From positions 1-64,000 of the forward strand of contig JACNJS010000091.1 in NCBI GenBank assembly GCA_014382445.1: a DNA stretch of 64,000 bases, written 5' to 3'. Origin of the DNA: Bacteroidota bacterium. Its GTDB lineage: Bacteria > Bacteroidota > Bacteroidia > Bacteroidales > F082. Shown here in pieces: positions 9,026-18,507 of the stretch (positions are counted from its first letter, which is position 1; each line of letters begins with the position of its first letter). The translations under genes were made by a program, and so were the position numbers. Under the pieces are notes generated by a model that was given only the letters and a program-made list of their open reading frames with translations, made no database searches and had not been told where the DNA came from.

Positions 9026-10978
9026 CTAATTTGTAATATCTATAATAATAGGAGTATCGGCAAATTTCTGTTGGGAACTCACAACTTTTCTAAAAGAATC
9101 CCAATCTTTGGCTTCGTAAACGCGCTTTGCAAGTTTGATTTTTTCATGAATTTCAAATGACCTTCCATTTAATTCAATATTCCCTTCGAAAGAGGCAATA
9201 TCATTACCCACTTTTTCATCAAATTCCAAGGGAATTAGTTTACCACTTTTTGGAAGTATAATTGTTTCATTAAGTTCAACTAGACGTGAACACCTGTCCC
9301 GGAATCCATGTAGTCGTTCTGCTAAATTAGTACTGAAATTCATGTGCGACATACCTCTTTTAAACAGATTTGCTGCAACAAATGGAATAAAAATAATCTC
9401 CTCGTCAGTAATTATTGCATAATCCGGAATTGTATATTTAACTTTTATATGGATGTAAGAAGACATATAGTCATAGGGATTACCAAAGTCTATTTCAATG
9501 ATTTGAGCCTGAGGTGAAACATGTAATAATTCCATCTCAACAGATTTTTCCCATTCAGATTTAAAATTACTAGTAAACATTCGTCTTATCGCAGCATCCG
9601 ATTGTCCTTCGGCAGTCAACAAAAACTCACCGTTTAAAGTTCCGTCCAGAAGAATCTCAGAGTTTCCGTTAATTTTAAAAAAATGATTTTCTGGAGCTGA
9701 GATTGGTGTAACCATCAGGTCAGCTCCCTCAGGCAGACCCATCAAATAATTTTGTTGTTGCTCGGCACTCGACCAAAGTTCGCGTAAAAACGGAACCCAG
9801 GTAGGATCGAGCATTTTATATTTACCATTTGATAATTTGACAACTGTTACACTGTGATTAAACTGATCGGCAGGGATATAATCAATTCTCGAGCCTGCCA
9901 TAGTCATCGCTGCATATGATTCGAAACCGGCTGCTCGCAGCATTGTTATAAGCATACCGGCTTTATCTTTACAAACACCGCAACGGTCGGTAAAATTCAT
10001 ATCACCGCTGTGAAGAGTAAAACCTTCGCCCGGCCCCATCGAGATACCTGAGTACCTTATTTCATCTGCTACCCAATGTGTAAGCAACGAGATAGAATCC
10101 ATCTCATCTTTAGCATCTACAAGTATTTCAGCAACTTTTTTGTCAATGTCGGGTGTTGAATTAAAACTGCCGTAATCTTCATTTACTTTATAAAACCATA
10201 ATGATTTTGCATACCAATCGGGACTTGTCGAAATAAGTAATTTTGGAGCAACATCTGACAAAGCTACCATCCCTGGTTCATTATTTATTGGCATAATATT
10301 CTTTTTAATAAAGGTATATATCATTTTGCCATTCTCCAGAATTGCTGAAGATTCGGCCTCACCGTTATAAAATCTATACTGGATCAATTTGTCTTCAGGG
10401 ACAATTACGCTATAATATTTCAGCAGGAGAGGGTCGTTACTCCAGAAAGGTACGATATCATAAAAATGTCCTCTCATAGGTGGAATATATTGATCATCAT
10501 CATCCTGAAGCAAGGCATAAGTAAAACCTTTTTTAAAAAGGAAAACTTCAACTGCATCACCGGGCTCAAGGCGACCAATTTCAATCATTTTTTCCATTGC
10601 TCCCCAATATATCATTCGGGCAGGGGCAGGGTAATCTAAAACTTTCGACATATCCAATTCCTCAATACTGCCGTTTATTCTATAAACGGTAACATTTTTT
10701 ATGTCAACATAAGCCGAAAGAGGGTCGTAGCCATATTTAATTATATTGAGATCTTTTGCACCATTAGTTGTGAGAACTTTATACAATGTATGCGTATTAT
10801 AGTAGCTTAAACCACTTTCTTTCATATCCACCTTCGTGCTGTCGAAAATTATTAGCAGATTATCATTTGGATAATCCTTACTGCATCCTGATTCTTTTAT
10901 GAGTTCAGGAATAGAAATTGAAAATGCAAGATGTGAGAAAAATAACAACGCTGTAACGAAAAAGATTTTCTTCATCAT
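9026..10978 (-). CDS. Exported DUF3857/transglutaminase-domain protein with intact triad
   Basis: 650 residues with a signal peptide (about 1-21). An N-terminal DUF3857 domain is followed by a transglutaminase-like domain with Cys in DRCGVCKDKAGMLI, His in FNHSVTVVKL and Asp in YKMLDPTWVPF, the papain-like Cys-His-Asp triad. Such proteins are exported in Bacteroidota and their substrates are mostly unknown; protease-like or amide-transfer chemistry is possible. The start has two adjacent Met codons, so the true start may be one codon later. It is the first gene of a probable two-gene operon with the paralogue ending at 7181. Confidence 0.85.
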   Translation of the reverse strand: MMKKIFFVTALLFFSHLAFSISIPELIKESGCSKDYPNDNLLIIFDSTKVDMKESGLSYYNTHTLYKVLTTNGAKDLNIIKYGYDPLSAYVDIKNVTVYRINGSIEELDMSKVLDYPAPARMIYWGAMEKMIEIGRLEPGDAVEVFLFKKGFTYALLQDDDDQYIPPMRGHFYDIVPFWSNDPLLLKYYSVIVPEDKLIQYRFYNGEAESSAILENGKMIYTFIKKNIMPINNEPGMVALSDVAPKLLISTSPDWYAKSLWFYKVNEDYGSFNSTPDIDKKVAEILVDAKDEMDSISLLTHWVADEIRYSGISMGPGEGFTLHSGDMNFTDRCGVCKDKAGMLITMLRAAGFESYAAMTMAGSRIDYIPADQFNHSVTVVKLSNGKYKMLDPTWVPFLRELWSSAEQQQNYLMGLPEGADLMVTPISAPENHFFKINGNSEILLDGTLNGEFLLTAEGQSDAAIRRMFTSNFKSEWEKSVEMELLHVSPQAQIIEIDFGNPYDYMSSYIHIKVKYTIPDYAIITDEEIIFIPFVAANLFKRGMSHMNFSTNLAERLHGFRDRCSRLVELNETIILPKSGKLIPLEFDEKVGNDIASFEGNIELNGRSFEIHEKIKLAKRVYEAKDWDSFRKVVSSQQKFADTPIIIDITN

Positions 10979-11101
10979 GTTAGAAATTTTTAAAAATTAA
11001 AGGGTAAAGATAAAAAAACAAACTAATCTGGTTAAAAATTATTTTGTGTTTATAATGATATTCAATGTGCGATTTCTTCGTGTGATTTTGTTGTCAAACT
11101 A

Positions 11102-12409
11102 TCAGTTTACTAGTTGTTTATTGTTGTTTTGCTTATTATATCTTCTTATAAGTGTTTCAAGATATCTTGATTTAACCTGATGGCTGGCAAGTGCCTGTTT
11201 TATAGGTGGTAGTCTAAGAATTACACCAAGTACTGCTGCCATCGCCCTATGGCTCCATAAAACATGATTATCAAAAATAAGATGTTGCAATTTACCTCTT
11301 TCAATTGCCATTATAACAGCTCTATGTGTTCCATCTATGGGTGTTATAACTCGTGCATCACGTGATTTCAAGAATATTGCATTTTTAGGACAAGCGCGAA
11401 CACAAACCCCACATCCCAGACACAAGTCATTATTTAGGTTTGCTTTTTTTGCTTTTTCCTGGTGCGGATCATTTGAAGATACCAGCGACATTGCCTCAAC
11501 AGGACATGCATAAACGCAACTACCACAACCATTACAATCTAACTCATTAATTTCCGGTAGAAAGTTGGTAGTGTGGATCGGATTCATAATTGCAAATCGG
11601 CGGGCTGCTATCATGGCCTCGCAACAGCATCCACAGCAGTTGCAAATAAAGTTTACTGTTTCTCTTACATTTTCTCCAAACTGCACAAGATTATAATCAT
11701 AAGCCTGCTGTAATAAATCCATACACTCTCTTTCGTCTACTTTACGTGCATGCCCATGTTTTACAAGTGATGCAGCTGTATTGTTGAAAGTCATACAAAT
11801 AACCTTAGGTGCATCGCAGTCCCGATTCATATGTTCCATTTTATGACGACAATAGCATATCCCAATTCCAATGTGACTGGCAGTTTTTATTACTTCTGTA
11901 GCTCGTTCGTAATCCAGAACATGAAGGGTGTTTTGAGCGGTTAGAGCAGGTTCTTGTACGAAGGTTCGACCTAACTGAGTTTCTCCCTGTGTAAATAGTT
12001 CCTTGATGAAATCTTCTTCCACATTTAAATACTCATAAAACAATTCGCCCAGCAATTTCTGGTCAATATCTTTTCGTACGCGCATCAACGAAAACTCGAA
12101 AAAACCAGCCATAGGAGGTGGCAACACATAATTATTTTCTCCATTTTGGTGAATATCAATAAGGATGGCTCGGCTTGCAAGCTTATCTAATGCTTTTTGT
12201 GTTTGAGTCATGTCCATCTTCCATATACGGCTTGCTTTTTTTGCTGTGAATGGTTTGATGGGCAGGCTGGCAACAAGTTCCGCTTCTTTCTCGCTGAAAA
12301 GTATTTTTAAAATGGAAAATAAGAGGTCAGTAGGCGGAGCCCCCTGTGGGAAACGGTTAAGTCGGTCTGATAAACTCGAATAACCCGATTTGATGGTGTG
12401 ATGAGCCAT
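11102..12409 (-). CDS. 4Fe-4S ferredoxin-type protein with N-terminal winged-helix-like region
   Basis: 435 residues, no signal peptide. Residues about 25-100 look like a helix-turn-helix or winged-helix segment (FTAKKASRIWKMDMTQTQKAL). A middle domain contains ICYCRHKMEH with further Cys at DCDAPKVICM, and the motif CNCCGCCCEA. The last third carries two ferredoxin clusters, CNGCGSCVYACPVEAM and CLGCGVCVRACPKNAI, enough for two 4Fe-4S centres. A cytosolic electron-transfer or redox-sensing role is likely. Similar 4Fe-4S proteins occur in anaerobes, but I cannot name the partner. It stands alone: gaps of more than 100 bases lie on both sides. Confidence 0.8.
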   Translation of the reverse strand: MAHHTIKSGYSSLSDRLNRFPQGAPPTDLLFSILKILFSEKEAELVASLPIKPFTAKKASRIWKMDMTQTQKALDKLASRAILIDIHQNGENNYVLPPPMAGFFEFSLMRVRKDIDQKLLGELFYEYLNVEEDFIKELFTQGETQLGRTFVQEPALTAQNTLHVLDYERATEVIKTASHIGIGICYCRHKMEHMNRDCDAPKVICMTFNNTAASLVKHGHARKVDERECMDLLQQAYDYNLVQFGENVRETVNFICNCCGCCCEAMIAARRFAIMNPIHTTNFLPEINELDCNGCGSCVYACPVEAMSLVSSNDPHQEKAKKANLNNDLCLGCGVCVRACPKNAIFLKSRDARVITPIDGTHRAVIMAIERGKLQHLIFDNHVLWSHRAMAAVLGVILRLPPIKQALASHQVKSRYLETLIRRYNKQNNNKQLVN

Positions 12410-12774
12410 AGTGATGTTAGATTATATTCAGACTAGCACAGACTTAAGTGCTAAAAATGACCATAATATTACAAAAATTAATCTTACATGGTAATGAAAG
12501 ACTTAATAATTTAGCTAACGCACTAGTTTTTCGGCTATTCCAATTTATCAATGACTTAATTCCTCAACAATATAACAAACCGCATGGCAGATTTGAATAT
12601 TTTTCAGGGTCAGTTCTTGGCAATATAGGAGCTCAACTATCGTCGTCGGCACGAAAAGTCACGCTAGAAAAATCAGCAAGATAATACTAGAATAAGCAGA
12701 GATTAGACCTTAAGGGAGGTGGACATTGCGTATAAATATTACGTCCTGTCTAACTAAAAATAGTTGATCAAGCT

Positions 12775-13935
12775 TTACTTCACAACCATAATCTTCCTTG
12801 AAGCCAACTGTTCACCGGCCTGCATTTGGAAATAATAAACCCCCGATGGTAATCCAATAGCATTCCATACGACTTGTTGCTTTCCTGATGATTGCTTTTG
12901 CTTAATTACTTCAACCTGTTCACCAAGGTGGTTGTAGATAGTGATTTGGACAGAGGAAGAATGCTTAAGTTCATATTCAATAGTTGTAGAAGTAGTAAAG
13001 GGGTTAGGATGGATAATTAGGTTATCTGAAAATTTTGTTTCATTAACTGTAATAGTTTCACAGGCAGCTTCCACTTCATCCTGACTATTACAACCTGGCG
13101 CGTTATCTTGAATAACTATAAAGCCATTGGGGATGGATAAATAGTCACAAATGCTTTCGACTTCACAAGTTGACAAAGAAAAGTTATGACTAATAATTAT
13201 GCTATCTATCGTAGCAGGCTCAATATTATCCAAACCCGATAAACTTAACAGAATATTGTTGGCGAAAATATTCAATCGACTCCCCCCTAAGGAAGTCACA
13301 TCATTCAGCCCGGTTATACTTGTCAACGCAAAATTGGCAACAATAGAAACACCTCCTCCAATGGAAGTAACCGCATCTAGCCCTGATAAACTTGTCAAAG
13401 ATGGATTGGTACTTAAACTCACAACTCCACCAATTGATGTAAGCGACCCAAGCCCTGTTAGATTTATCAGGTCATCAGCCGATTCAATTGAAAAGTTCCC
13501 CCCTACAGAGGTTAAAGAACCCAGCCCTGTTAAATTTGTTAAGGCAGCCTGGTCAAAACTTATAAAATTCCCTCCAATGGAAACCAAAGAGTCAAGTCCG
13601 GTAAAACTTGTCAGATTAGTGAAATACAGTTGCATGTCTCCGCCGATAGAAGTTATTGCGTTAAGACCAGTCAAATTAGTTAGATTAGGACTAAAAGTAA
13701 TAATAAAACTACTATCAATTGAAGTCAATACATTTAATCCGTTTAAATTATTTATATCGTTGACTCCCCATATCCTGACTTCCCCTAGTATTTGGGTACA
13801 ATTGGGGTGAATAATCTGAAAACTGTCAATTTGTGCCTGCGTAGTAAAAGTGATGCCTTCAGGCAGGCAGGATTGTGAATTTGCAGTAAAATGGAAAATG
13901 CAAGTTAACGCGATTAATAAAGTAATTTTCTTCAT
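12775..13935 (-). CDS. Secreted leucine-rich solenoid protein with T9SS type A sorting domain
   Basis: 386 residues. Signal peptide (1-20), Cys cap (CLPEGITFTTQAQIDSFQ), about eight repeats of the form LTSIGGxxSLSTNPSLTSLSGL, a closing cap with CEVESICDYLS and GCNSQDEVEAAC, and a sorting domain from HPNPF to SRKIMVVK. It is the closest paralogue of the gene at 1011: the caps, repeats and sorting domain all correspond. It lies 114 bases downstream of the third paralogue at 14050 on the same strand, so the two may be cotranscribed or arose by tandem duplication. No enzymatic residues are seen; a surface binding role is inferred. Confidence 0.85.
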   Translation of the reverse strand: MKKITLLIALTCIFHFTANSQSCLPEGITFTTQAQIDSFQIIHPNCTQILGEVRIWGVNDINNLNGLNVLTSIDSSFIITFSPNLTNLTGLNAITSIGGDMQLYFTNLTSFTGLDSLVSIGGNFISFDQAALTNLTGLGSLTSVGGNFSIESADDLINLTGLGSLTSIGGVVSLSTNPSLTSLSGLDAVTSIGGGVSIVANFALTSITGLNDVTSLGGSRLNIFANNILLSLSGLDNIEPATIDSIIISHNFSLSTCEVESICDYLSIPNGFIVIQDNAPGCNSQDEVEAACETITVNETKFSDNLIIHPNPFTTSTTIEYELKHSSSVQITIYNHLGEQVEVIKQKQSSGKQQVVWNAIGLPSGVYYFQMQAGEQLASRKIMVVK

Positions 13936-14049
13936 GATAGTCTACTTATAGTTTGATATTAGTTCTTTCAAAATACATAATGTGTTGCATCTATGCACGA
14001 AAACAGATTTTTGGTTGTGCAGTATTATACGATTATACACAGTACACTC

Positions 14050-15183
14050 TTATTTTATTATCAATTTCTCCCTGAATTTCAAATCGTTTGTAACTAATTC
14101 AATTACATATATGCCTTGTTTAAGCGATGATACATCTATTGAGTTATTTATCAATTCTTTGTGTAAAACTAGTTGACCAATCTGATTATAAATATTTACA
14201 TCTTTAACATGAATTTTATTGATTCTTGTTATAAATATTTCCTTAATTGCAGGATTAGGATAAATTGAATATTCAGTGCCTACATCTATATCTGAACTAC
14301 CAATAATCAAACAAGCCTCTTCAACTTCAGCTTGGCTGTTACATCCGCTGGCATTATCAGAAATTTCTATAGTACCATTAGGGGCAGTAAGATAATAACA
14401 AACACTTTGTACTTCACAAGTCGATAAGCTATCATTGACTCCAATAAACAGGCTATCTATCGTAGTAGGATCAATATTCTCCAGTCCTGTCAAACTAGTG
14501 AGGACAGAGTTCCACCCAATATAAAGACGTCCAGCAATGGCAGTCATATTAACTAGCCCTAATAAACTTGTTAAGCTACCGTTACCAACAATTAATAAAG
14601 GTCCTCCAACAGAAGTCAATGATTCCAACCCGGTTAGACTATTCAAATTATGAGTACCAACGATTTTAAGATGTCCCCCTATAGAAGTCAGTGATTCGAC
14701 ACCTATTAGGTTAATTAGGCCCTGAGCACCACCAATATGGAAGTCTCCTCCTATGGAAGTCAAAGAGTTGAGTCCTGTTAAGTCGGTTAGGGACCCTTGG
14801 TAGATAATCACAAAGTCCCCTCCAATAAAGGTCAGTGCGTTAAGTCCAGTTAAACTAGTGAAACATCCACCAGTAATAACTAGGTCTCCACCAATAGTAG
14901 TTAATGCGTCAAGGCCTGTTAAATTTGTAAGTGTGTTACCATAGCAGGAAACACCAAAATCTCCACCAATAGATGTCAATATACTTAATCCGTTTAAATT
15001 AGATAAATAGTCACCGTGGATTTCCATATTCCCCTCAATTTCGGTACAACCAGGATAGTTTATCTGAAAGCTGTCAATCTGAGTTTGTGTAGTAAATGAG
15101 ATGCCATCAGGCAGGCAGGTTTGTGAGAAGGCAATTATTTGAAAGAATAAAGTGAATATAATTAAGAGAGCTAGCTTTTTCAT
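14050..15183 (-). CDS. Secreted leucine-rich solenoid protein with a divergent T9SS sorting domain
   Basis: 377 residues. It has the same signal, N-cap (CLPDGISFTTQTQIDSFQ), repeats (LTSIGGDFHIGGAQGL) and C-cap (CEVQSVCYYLTAPNG, GCNSQAEVEEAC) as the two paralogues. The C-terminus differs: from YPNPAIKEIFITR to REKLIIK it is a shorter sorting domain lacking the STTIEYEL and PSGVYYF blocks that the other two share. The solenoid was therefore joined to a different export signal, or the signal diverged quickly. The gene is followed by the 12775 paralogue. Confidence 0.85.
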   Translation of the reverse strand: MKKLALLIIFTLFFQIIAFSQTCLPDGISFTTQTQIDSFQINYPGCTEIEGNMEIHGDYLSNLNGLSILTSIGGDFGVSCYGNTLTNLTGLDALTTIGGDLVITGGCFTSLTGLNALTFIGGDFVIIYQGSLTDLTGLNSLTSIGGDFHIGGAQGLINLIGVESLTSIGGHLKIVGTHNLNSLTGLESLTSVGGPLLIVGNGSLTSLLGLVNMTAIAGRLYIGWNSVLTSLTGLENIDPTTIDSLFIGVNDSLSTCEVQSVCYYLTAPNGTIEISDNASGCNSQAEVEEACLIIGSSDIDVGTEYSIYPNPAIKEIFITRINKIHVKDVNIYNQIGQLVLHKELINNSIDVSSLKQGIYVIELVTNDLKFREKLIIK

Positions 15184-15329
15184 CGCATTAAGTTTAGGTT
15201 AGAAGAGTCCTGCAATGTACGACTTTAAATGCCTAATGTCAAGTAAAAAGAGTATTAAAAAGTTACCCATTTTTTTATAAGTGTGCTTTTCCTCTTGTAA
15301 AAAATAAATATTAAATTTAAAAATAGAAG

Positions 15330-15815
15330 TTAAATTAATCCTTTCTTCTCAAGTGATGCCTTAATTTGGTTATGATTATTCCAGAATTTTATTTCTATAT
15401 CATTAAGTATTTCCTTGAATTCAGGAAGATCCTTGATATTATCGATTAAAGGATCCATTTTTAAAAAAATAATTGTCCAGAAATGATAATTGCTTTGTTG
15501 TGAAAACAATTTCATTTGTTCGACAGCATTTATTGAATCACCCTTATACGAATAATATACTGATAAACTTAAATTTTTATAAATTGACTTATCGTTTTCA
15601 GCATAATCTTTATAATCTTCCATATATTTTTCAGATTGTTCCGCCAGTCCCACTTTTGAAAATACGACTCCAATTTTTGCATTTTCCCCGCTGTAAATGT
15701 TCAAATTTAGAGCTTCCTTAATTTCTATAAATTTATTATAGTACTCATAAGCACTTTCATAATCTCTCATAAAGTAGCAAATTTTCCCAACTTCCTGCAT
15801 TATATCCAATCGTGT
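15330..15815 (-). pseudogene. C-terminal fragment of a TPR protein cut off by an IS200-type element
   Basis: About 160 residues of TPR-like helices (SAYEYYNKFIEIKEAL, SVYYSYKGDSINAVEQMKLF) ending in a conserved-looking tail, FWNNHNQIKASLEKKGLI. The frame stays open past the first Met into the left end of the insertion element (reading STRLD before IMQEV), so the first Met is not a true start. No matching 5' half is visible beyond the right end of the element. The fragment resembles the C-terminus of large TPR regulators of Bacteroidota (inference). It is most likely dead. Confidence 0.65.
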
Positions 15816-16386
15816 TGAAACTTTATTTCAACTTGAGAAACCACCTGCTTTGTGGGTGGTAATGTTCTGATGGCTTTGCCTATCTTTGTTATTATGAGCA
15901 AATATAAGAAATTGTCCCATGTTATTTATAAATGTGATTATCATATTGTTTGGGTAACGAAATATCGATTAAGGATTTTGACTGGCACTATAAGAGATTT
16001 GGTTGACAGTGATATAAGAATGTTGTGTGAATGGAAGAAAAGTGAGATTATCGAATTAAATGTACAAGATGACCATATTCATTTAGTTGTTTCAGTACCA
16101 CCGAAGGTTTCAATATAAAATTTAATGGGGGTTTTGAAGGGGAAAATTGCAATAAAGCTGTTTAAGAGCTACCCCAATTTAAAGAAGAAACCTTATTGGG
16201 GGAATCATTTTTGGGCGAGAGGATATTTTTTAGTACAGTTGGATTGGATGAAGAAATGATAAAGAGATATGTGAAACATCAAGAAAAAGAAGAAAAGCAA
16301 GTAGAAGAACAACAAAGGAAATTTGATTTTTAATCCCCCTTTGGGGGTTCTTCAAAGCCACCTTCTTAGAAGGTGTGATTTTTACT
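15814..16386 (+). mobile_element. Decayed IS200/IS605-type insertion element
   Basis: The element holds one broken transposase ORF between structured ends. The left end has a hairpin ACCACC...GGTGGT (15840-15860). The right end has AATCCCCCTTTGGGGGTT (16332-16349) and CACCTTCTTAGAAGGTG (16359-16375). Subterminal imperfect palindromes without terminal inverted repeats are typical of IS200/IS605. The exact outer limits are estimated. It lies at the truncated end of a TPR gene. Confidence 0.7.
15894..16332 (+). pseudogene. tnpA: IS200-type Y1 transposase (TnpA), broken
   Basis: Reads MSKYKKLSHVIYKCDYHIVW, the usual start of Y1 (HUH) transposases, with the HUH histidines in DDHIHLVVS. An in-frame TAA at 16116-16118 interrupts the chain after PPKVSI; the same frame then continues as LMGVLKGKIAIKLF and PYWGNHFWARGYF. 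A frameshift in a T-run near 16230 is needed to reach GLDEEMIKRYVKHQEKEE, which holds the candidate catalytic Tyr. There are therefore at least two lesions and the protein cannot be made whole. An intact IS200 TnpA is about 150 residues. Confidence 0.85.
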
Positions 16387-16414
16387 ACTGTTTATCAACA
16401 TCTTACAGCTTGGT

Positions 16415-16447
16415 GAGACCCATTCTAGATTTTTCAGTTTGGGTCTC
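16415..16447. terminator. 8-bp perfect hairpin right of the IS element
   Basis: GAGACCCA (16415-16422) and TGGGTCTC (16440-16447) form a perfect stem with a 17-base loop. No clear U-run follows on either strand, so it is a weak terminator candidate or another structured site. Confidence 0.35.
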
Positions 16448-16500
16448 GTATTAGTCCCTTTTAGACTGCAATATTTGATATATTTTGGAGGTGTAAAAAC

Positions 16501-16535
16501 AAAAAACCGTTCAAAATCAATCATTTAAGCGGTTT
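16501..16535 (-). terminator. Terminator of tRNA-Arg
   Basis: AACCGTT (16505-16511) pairs with AAGCGGTT (16527-16534). Read on the minus strand, the stem runs into a U-tract (the A-run at 16500-16506 on the plus strand). It lies about 25 bases past the tRNA 3' end. Confidence 0.65.
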
Positions 16536-16560
16536 ATGTTTCTCATTGAGAGTTAAAAAG

Positions 16561-16633
16561 TGAACCCGGCAGGACTCGAACCTGCAACCTCCTGATCCGT
16601 AGTCAGGTGCACTATCCATTATGCTACGAGTCC
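16561..16633 (-). tRNA. tRNA-Arg (anticodon ACG)
   Basis: The minus strand folds as a cloverleaf. The acceptor GGACTCG pairs with CGGGTTC (with G-U pairs), the anticodon arm is CCTGA-CTACGGA-TCAGG giving anticodon ACG, and the T arm contains GGTTCGAGTCC. The discriminator base is A and CCA is not encoded. A34 would be edited to inosine for reading CGN codons. Confidence 0.96.
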
Positions 16634-16638
16634 AATAA

Positions 16639-16671
16639 TCCCGATGATTATCGGGAAGGAGTGCAAAAATA
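16639..16671 (-). promoter_or_regulatory. tRNA-Arg promoter -7 element and leader hairpin
   Basis: CAAAAATA (16664-16671), read on the minus strand as TATTTTTG, fits the Bacteroidota -7 consensus TAnnTTTG. Between it and the tRNA, TCCCGAT (16639-16645) and ATCGGGA (16650-16656) form a perfect 7-bp stem with a four-base loop, which would sit in the precursor leader. No clear -33 TTTG is present. Confidence 0.45.
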
Positions 16672-16697
16672 CAATTTATTTTAAAACCTGAATAATA

Positions 16698-18326
16698 TTA
16701 TTCAATTATTACCAAACGTTTGGTATCAACTACCAGATCATTTATTTTTAAAATACCGAAATATACACCTGCTGAGCTATGATCTTCTCTAAACCATGTA
16801 ACAGTATGCTTTCCAGCCTGTTGCCATTCGCTAACCAGAGTATATAACTTTGATCCGTTAAACGAATATATTTCAAGATCAACATTTGCCTGTTCACTTA
16901 GTTGATATACAAATGTGGTGACATTGTTAAACGGATTTGGGTAATTACCTTCAATATGTGAGCCGCGAATTATATCATTTACATCTGAAACTACAGTATT
17001 TGGGTCATGAACTGCCAATGCTTTAATGCAAATATTACCTGTGTTTTCGAAACCTGACCCATCATTGTAATAGTAAAAGTCGGTCCATGCGCCTTCATCA
17101 GAGAAAAATGACTGATCAGGGCTTGAGGTTGATGGAACTATAACTCTGCTGCTGGCACCTAGTAGTACAGGAACTTCTGAGGTTCTATCGTAAGCAAACC
17201 CTCCTACTGAAAGAGAAAGATAAACGTAGAAATCATTTCCCGACAATATATGAATTGTATCGGTTAAGTCGACGGTATGAAGTCCGGAATACTGAAAAGT
17301 ACCTGAAACACTCGCTAATTCATTTTCAAGTATTATGCCATCAAAATCATCATAAATGCTTACAGTATAGTAAACATTATGCTCAGCAGTAAAAAAGTTA
17401 ACAGCTACTAGCGCTTCATCAGTATTAGCAACAAATTTATTAAATGCTTCGTTAACATATTTCAATGTATCACGCCATCCATGATAGTCATAGTAATAAG
17501 CGGTGTCATAGCTTGAAAATACAACGTTTTGAAATGAAACAGCACCCATTTCAGGATTTTGGCATGCATGCTTATCATAATATGATATCCAGAAATACCC
17601 AGCATAGCCCCAGTTTGTTCCCCATGAGTTTTTAACAAGCCATGCGCCGGGGTCAGGAGCCTGAGTTACACGGTCATCATCCCATCCAGCAATCGAAACA
17701 GAATGGTTCGGTTCGAGGGGATTTGAAGGTGGTTGGTAGTGATTAAAGTTTCCATCAATAAATAAACCCGACGAACATAAACAGGTCGCCATAACTCCTT
17801 GCTCCATGACTTTAATCTTTATAAGGTCGATGTTTTCAAGATTTGACCCCGCTGTGTACCATTCCACATCTCTGGCATAATAATAATGGTAATCATCACC
17901 GGTTCGGTCTGGCGGTGTGGAATAGGATTGTCCATCAATATCGCGAACAGCACCCTCCAGGCGTGATAAATAGGCAGTTGTTACCCTATAGTCGCCACCC
18001 ATATGAACTTCTAAGCCTTGGCCATTGTTATACGGGGGATCCAGATCCTGATTATAGTACTGGTTATAACCGTTCCACCAATCCAAATGATATTCGGCAA
18101 GTGCAGGTTCGCCGGTTTCACCAGCCGCAGACCAATTGCCGGTCATTAGCAGGTTGCCTTCCATCGAGGCCATCGATCCGTGTGTCCAGCAAGTTCCTCC
18201 CTGTTGACTTTTAACACTGGTAACAAAGTTTTCTCCATTATAATCTCTTAAATCAAAGGAAGAGGGTAATTGGGCATTGAGTGAAATTGTAATTAAAAAG
18301 CTAATTAAAATAAGTGTGTTTCTCAT
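16698..18326 (-). CDS. Secreted papain-like (C1) cysteine peptidase with T9SS sorting domain
   Basis: 542 residues with a signal peptide (about 1-18). There is essentially no long propeptide: the catalytic domain starts at [10 protein letters not shown]. Catalytic residues are Cys46 in [10 protein letters not shown], His208 in [10 protein letters not shown] and Asn233 in [16 protein letters not shown]; the oxyanion Gln is at 41-42. A beta-rich lectin-like region (about 280-440) follows, as in other bacterial C1 peptidases with a lectin-like domain. The end is a T9SS sorting domain from [14 protein letters not shown] to RLVIIE. It should act at the cell surface or in the medium on proteins. 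It is monocistronic, beside tRNA-Arg. Confidence 0.92.
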   Translation of the reverse strand: MRNTLILISFLITISLNAQLPSSFDLRDYNGENFVTSVKSQQGGTCWTHGSMASMEGNLLMTGNWSAAGETGEPALAEYHLDWWNGYNQYYNQDLDPPYNNGQGLEVHMGGDYRVTTAYLSRLEGAVRDIDGQSYSTPPDRTGDDYHYYYARDVEWYTAGSNLENIDLIKIKVMEQGVMATCLCSSGLFIDGNFNHYQPPSNPLEPNHSVSIAGWDDDRVTQAPDPGAWLVKNSWGTNWGYAGYFWISYYDKHACQNPEMGAVSFQNVVFSSYDTAYYYDYHGWRDTLKYVNEAFNKFVANTDEALVAVNFFTAEHNVYYTVSIYDDFDGIILENELASVSGTFQYSGLHTVDLTDTIHILSGNDFYVYLSLSVGGFAYDRTSEVPVLLGASSRVIVPSTSSPDQSFFSDEGAWTDFYYYNDGSGFENTGNICIKALAVHDPNTVVSDVNDIIRGSHIEGNYPNPFNNVTTFVYQLSEQANVDLEIYSFNGSKLYTLVSEWQQAGKHTVTWFREDHSSAGVYFGILKINDLVVDTKRLVIIE

Positions 18327-18475
18327 AATGATAATATTATATTAAAAATGAAATTTGTATCTAAAATCACCTTTGTAACTGCGTTAACCACAGTAGTCAT
18401 TTTCAACTAATTTAAATATCGCATTAACCTTAATGATTTGTTAAAGTGATTAATTTTTCAAAGATATTAAATTTA

Positions 18476-18483
18476 TATCTTTG
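18476..18483 (+). promoter_or_regulatory. fabG -7 promoter element
   Basis: TATCTTTG matches TAnnTTTG and lies 24 bases before the chosen fabG start, giving a leader of about 18 bases. The -33 TTTG is weak. This position argues against a start at the upstream TTG (18481), which overlaps the promoter. Confidence 0.55.
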
Positions 18484-18507
18484 GCGCGGACAAATAATAT
18501 TATTAAA

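Noticed and set aside
12448-12684. 78-residue plus-strand ORF in the gap between the ferredoxin protein and the solenoid gene
   Set aside because: No recognised domain, no ribosome site or promoter, and composition like non-coding sequence; a passing HGRFEYFSG resemblance to cation exporters is too weak.
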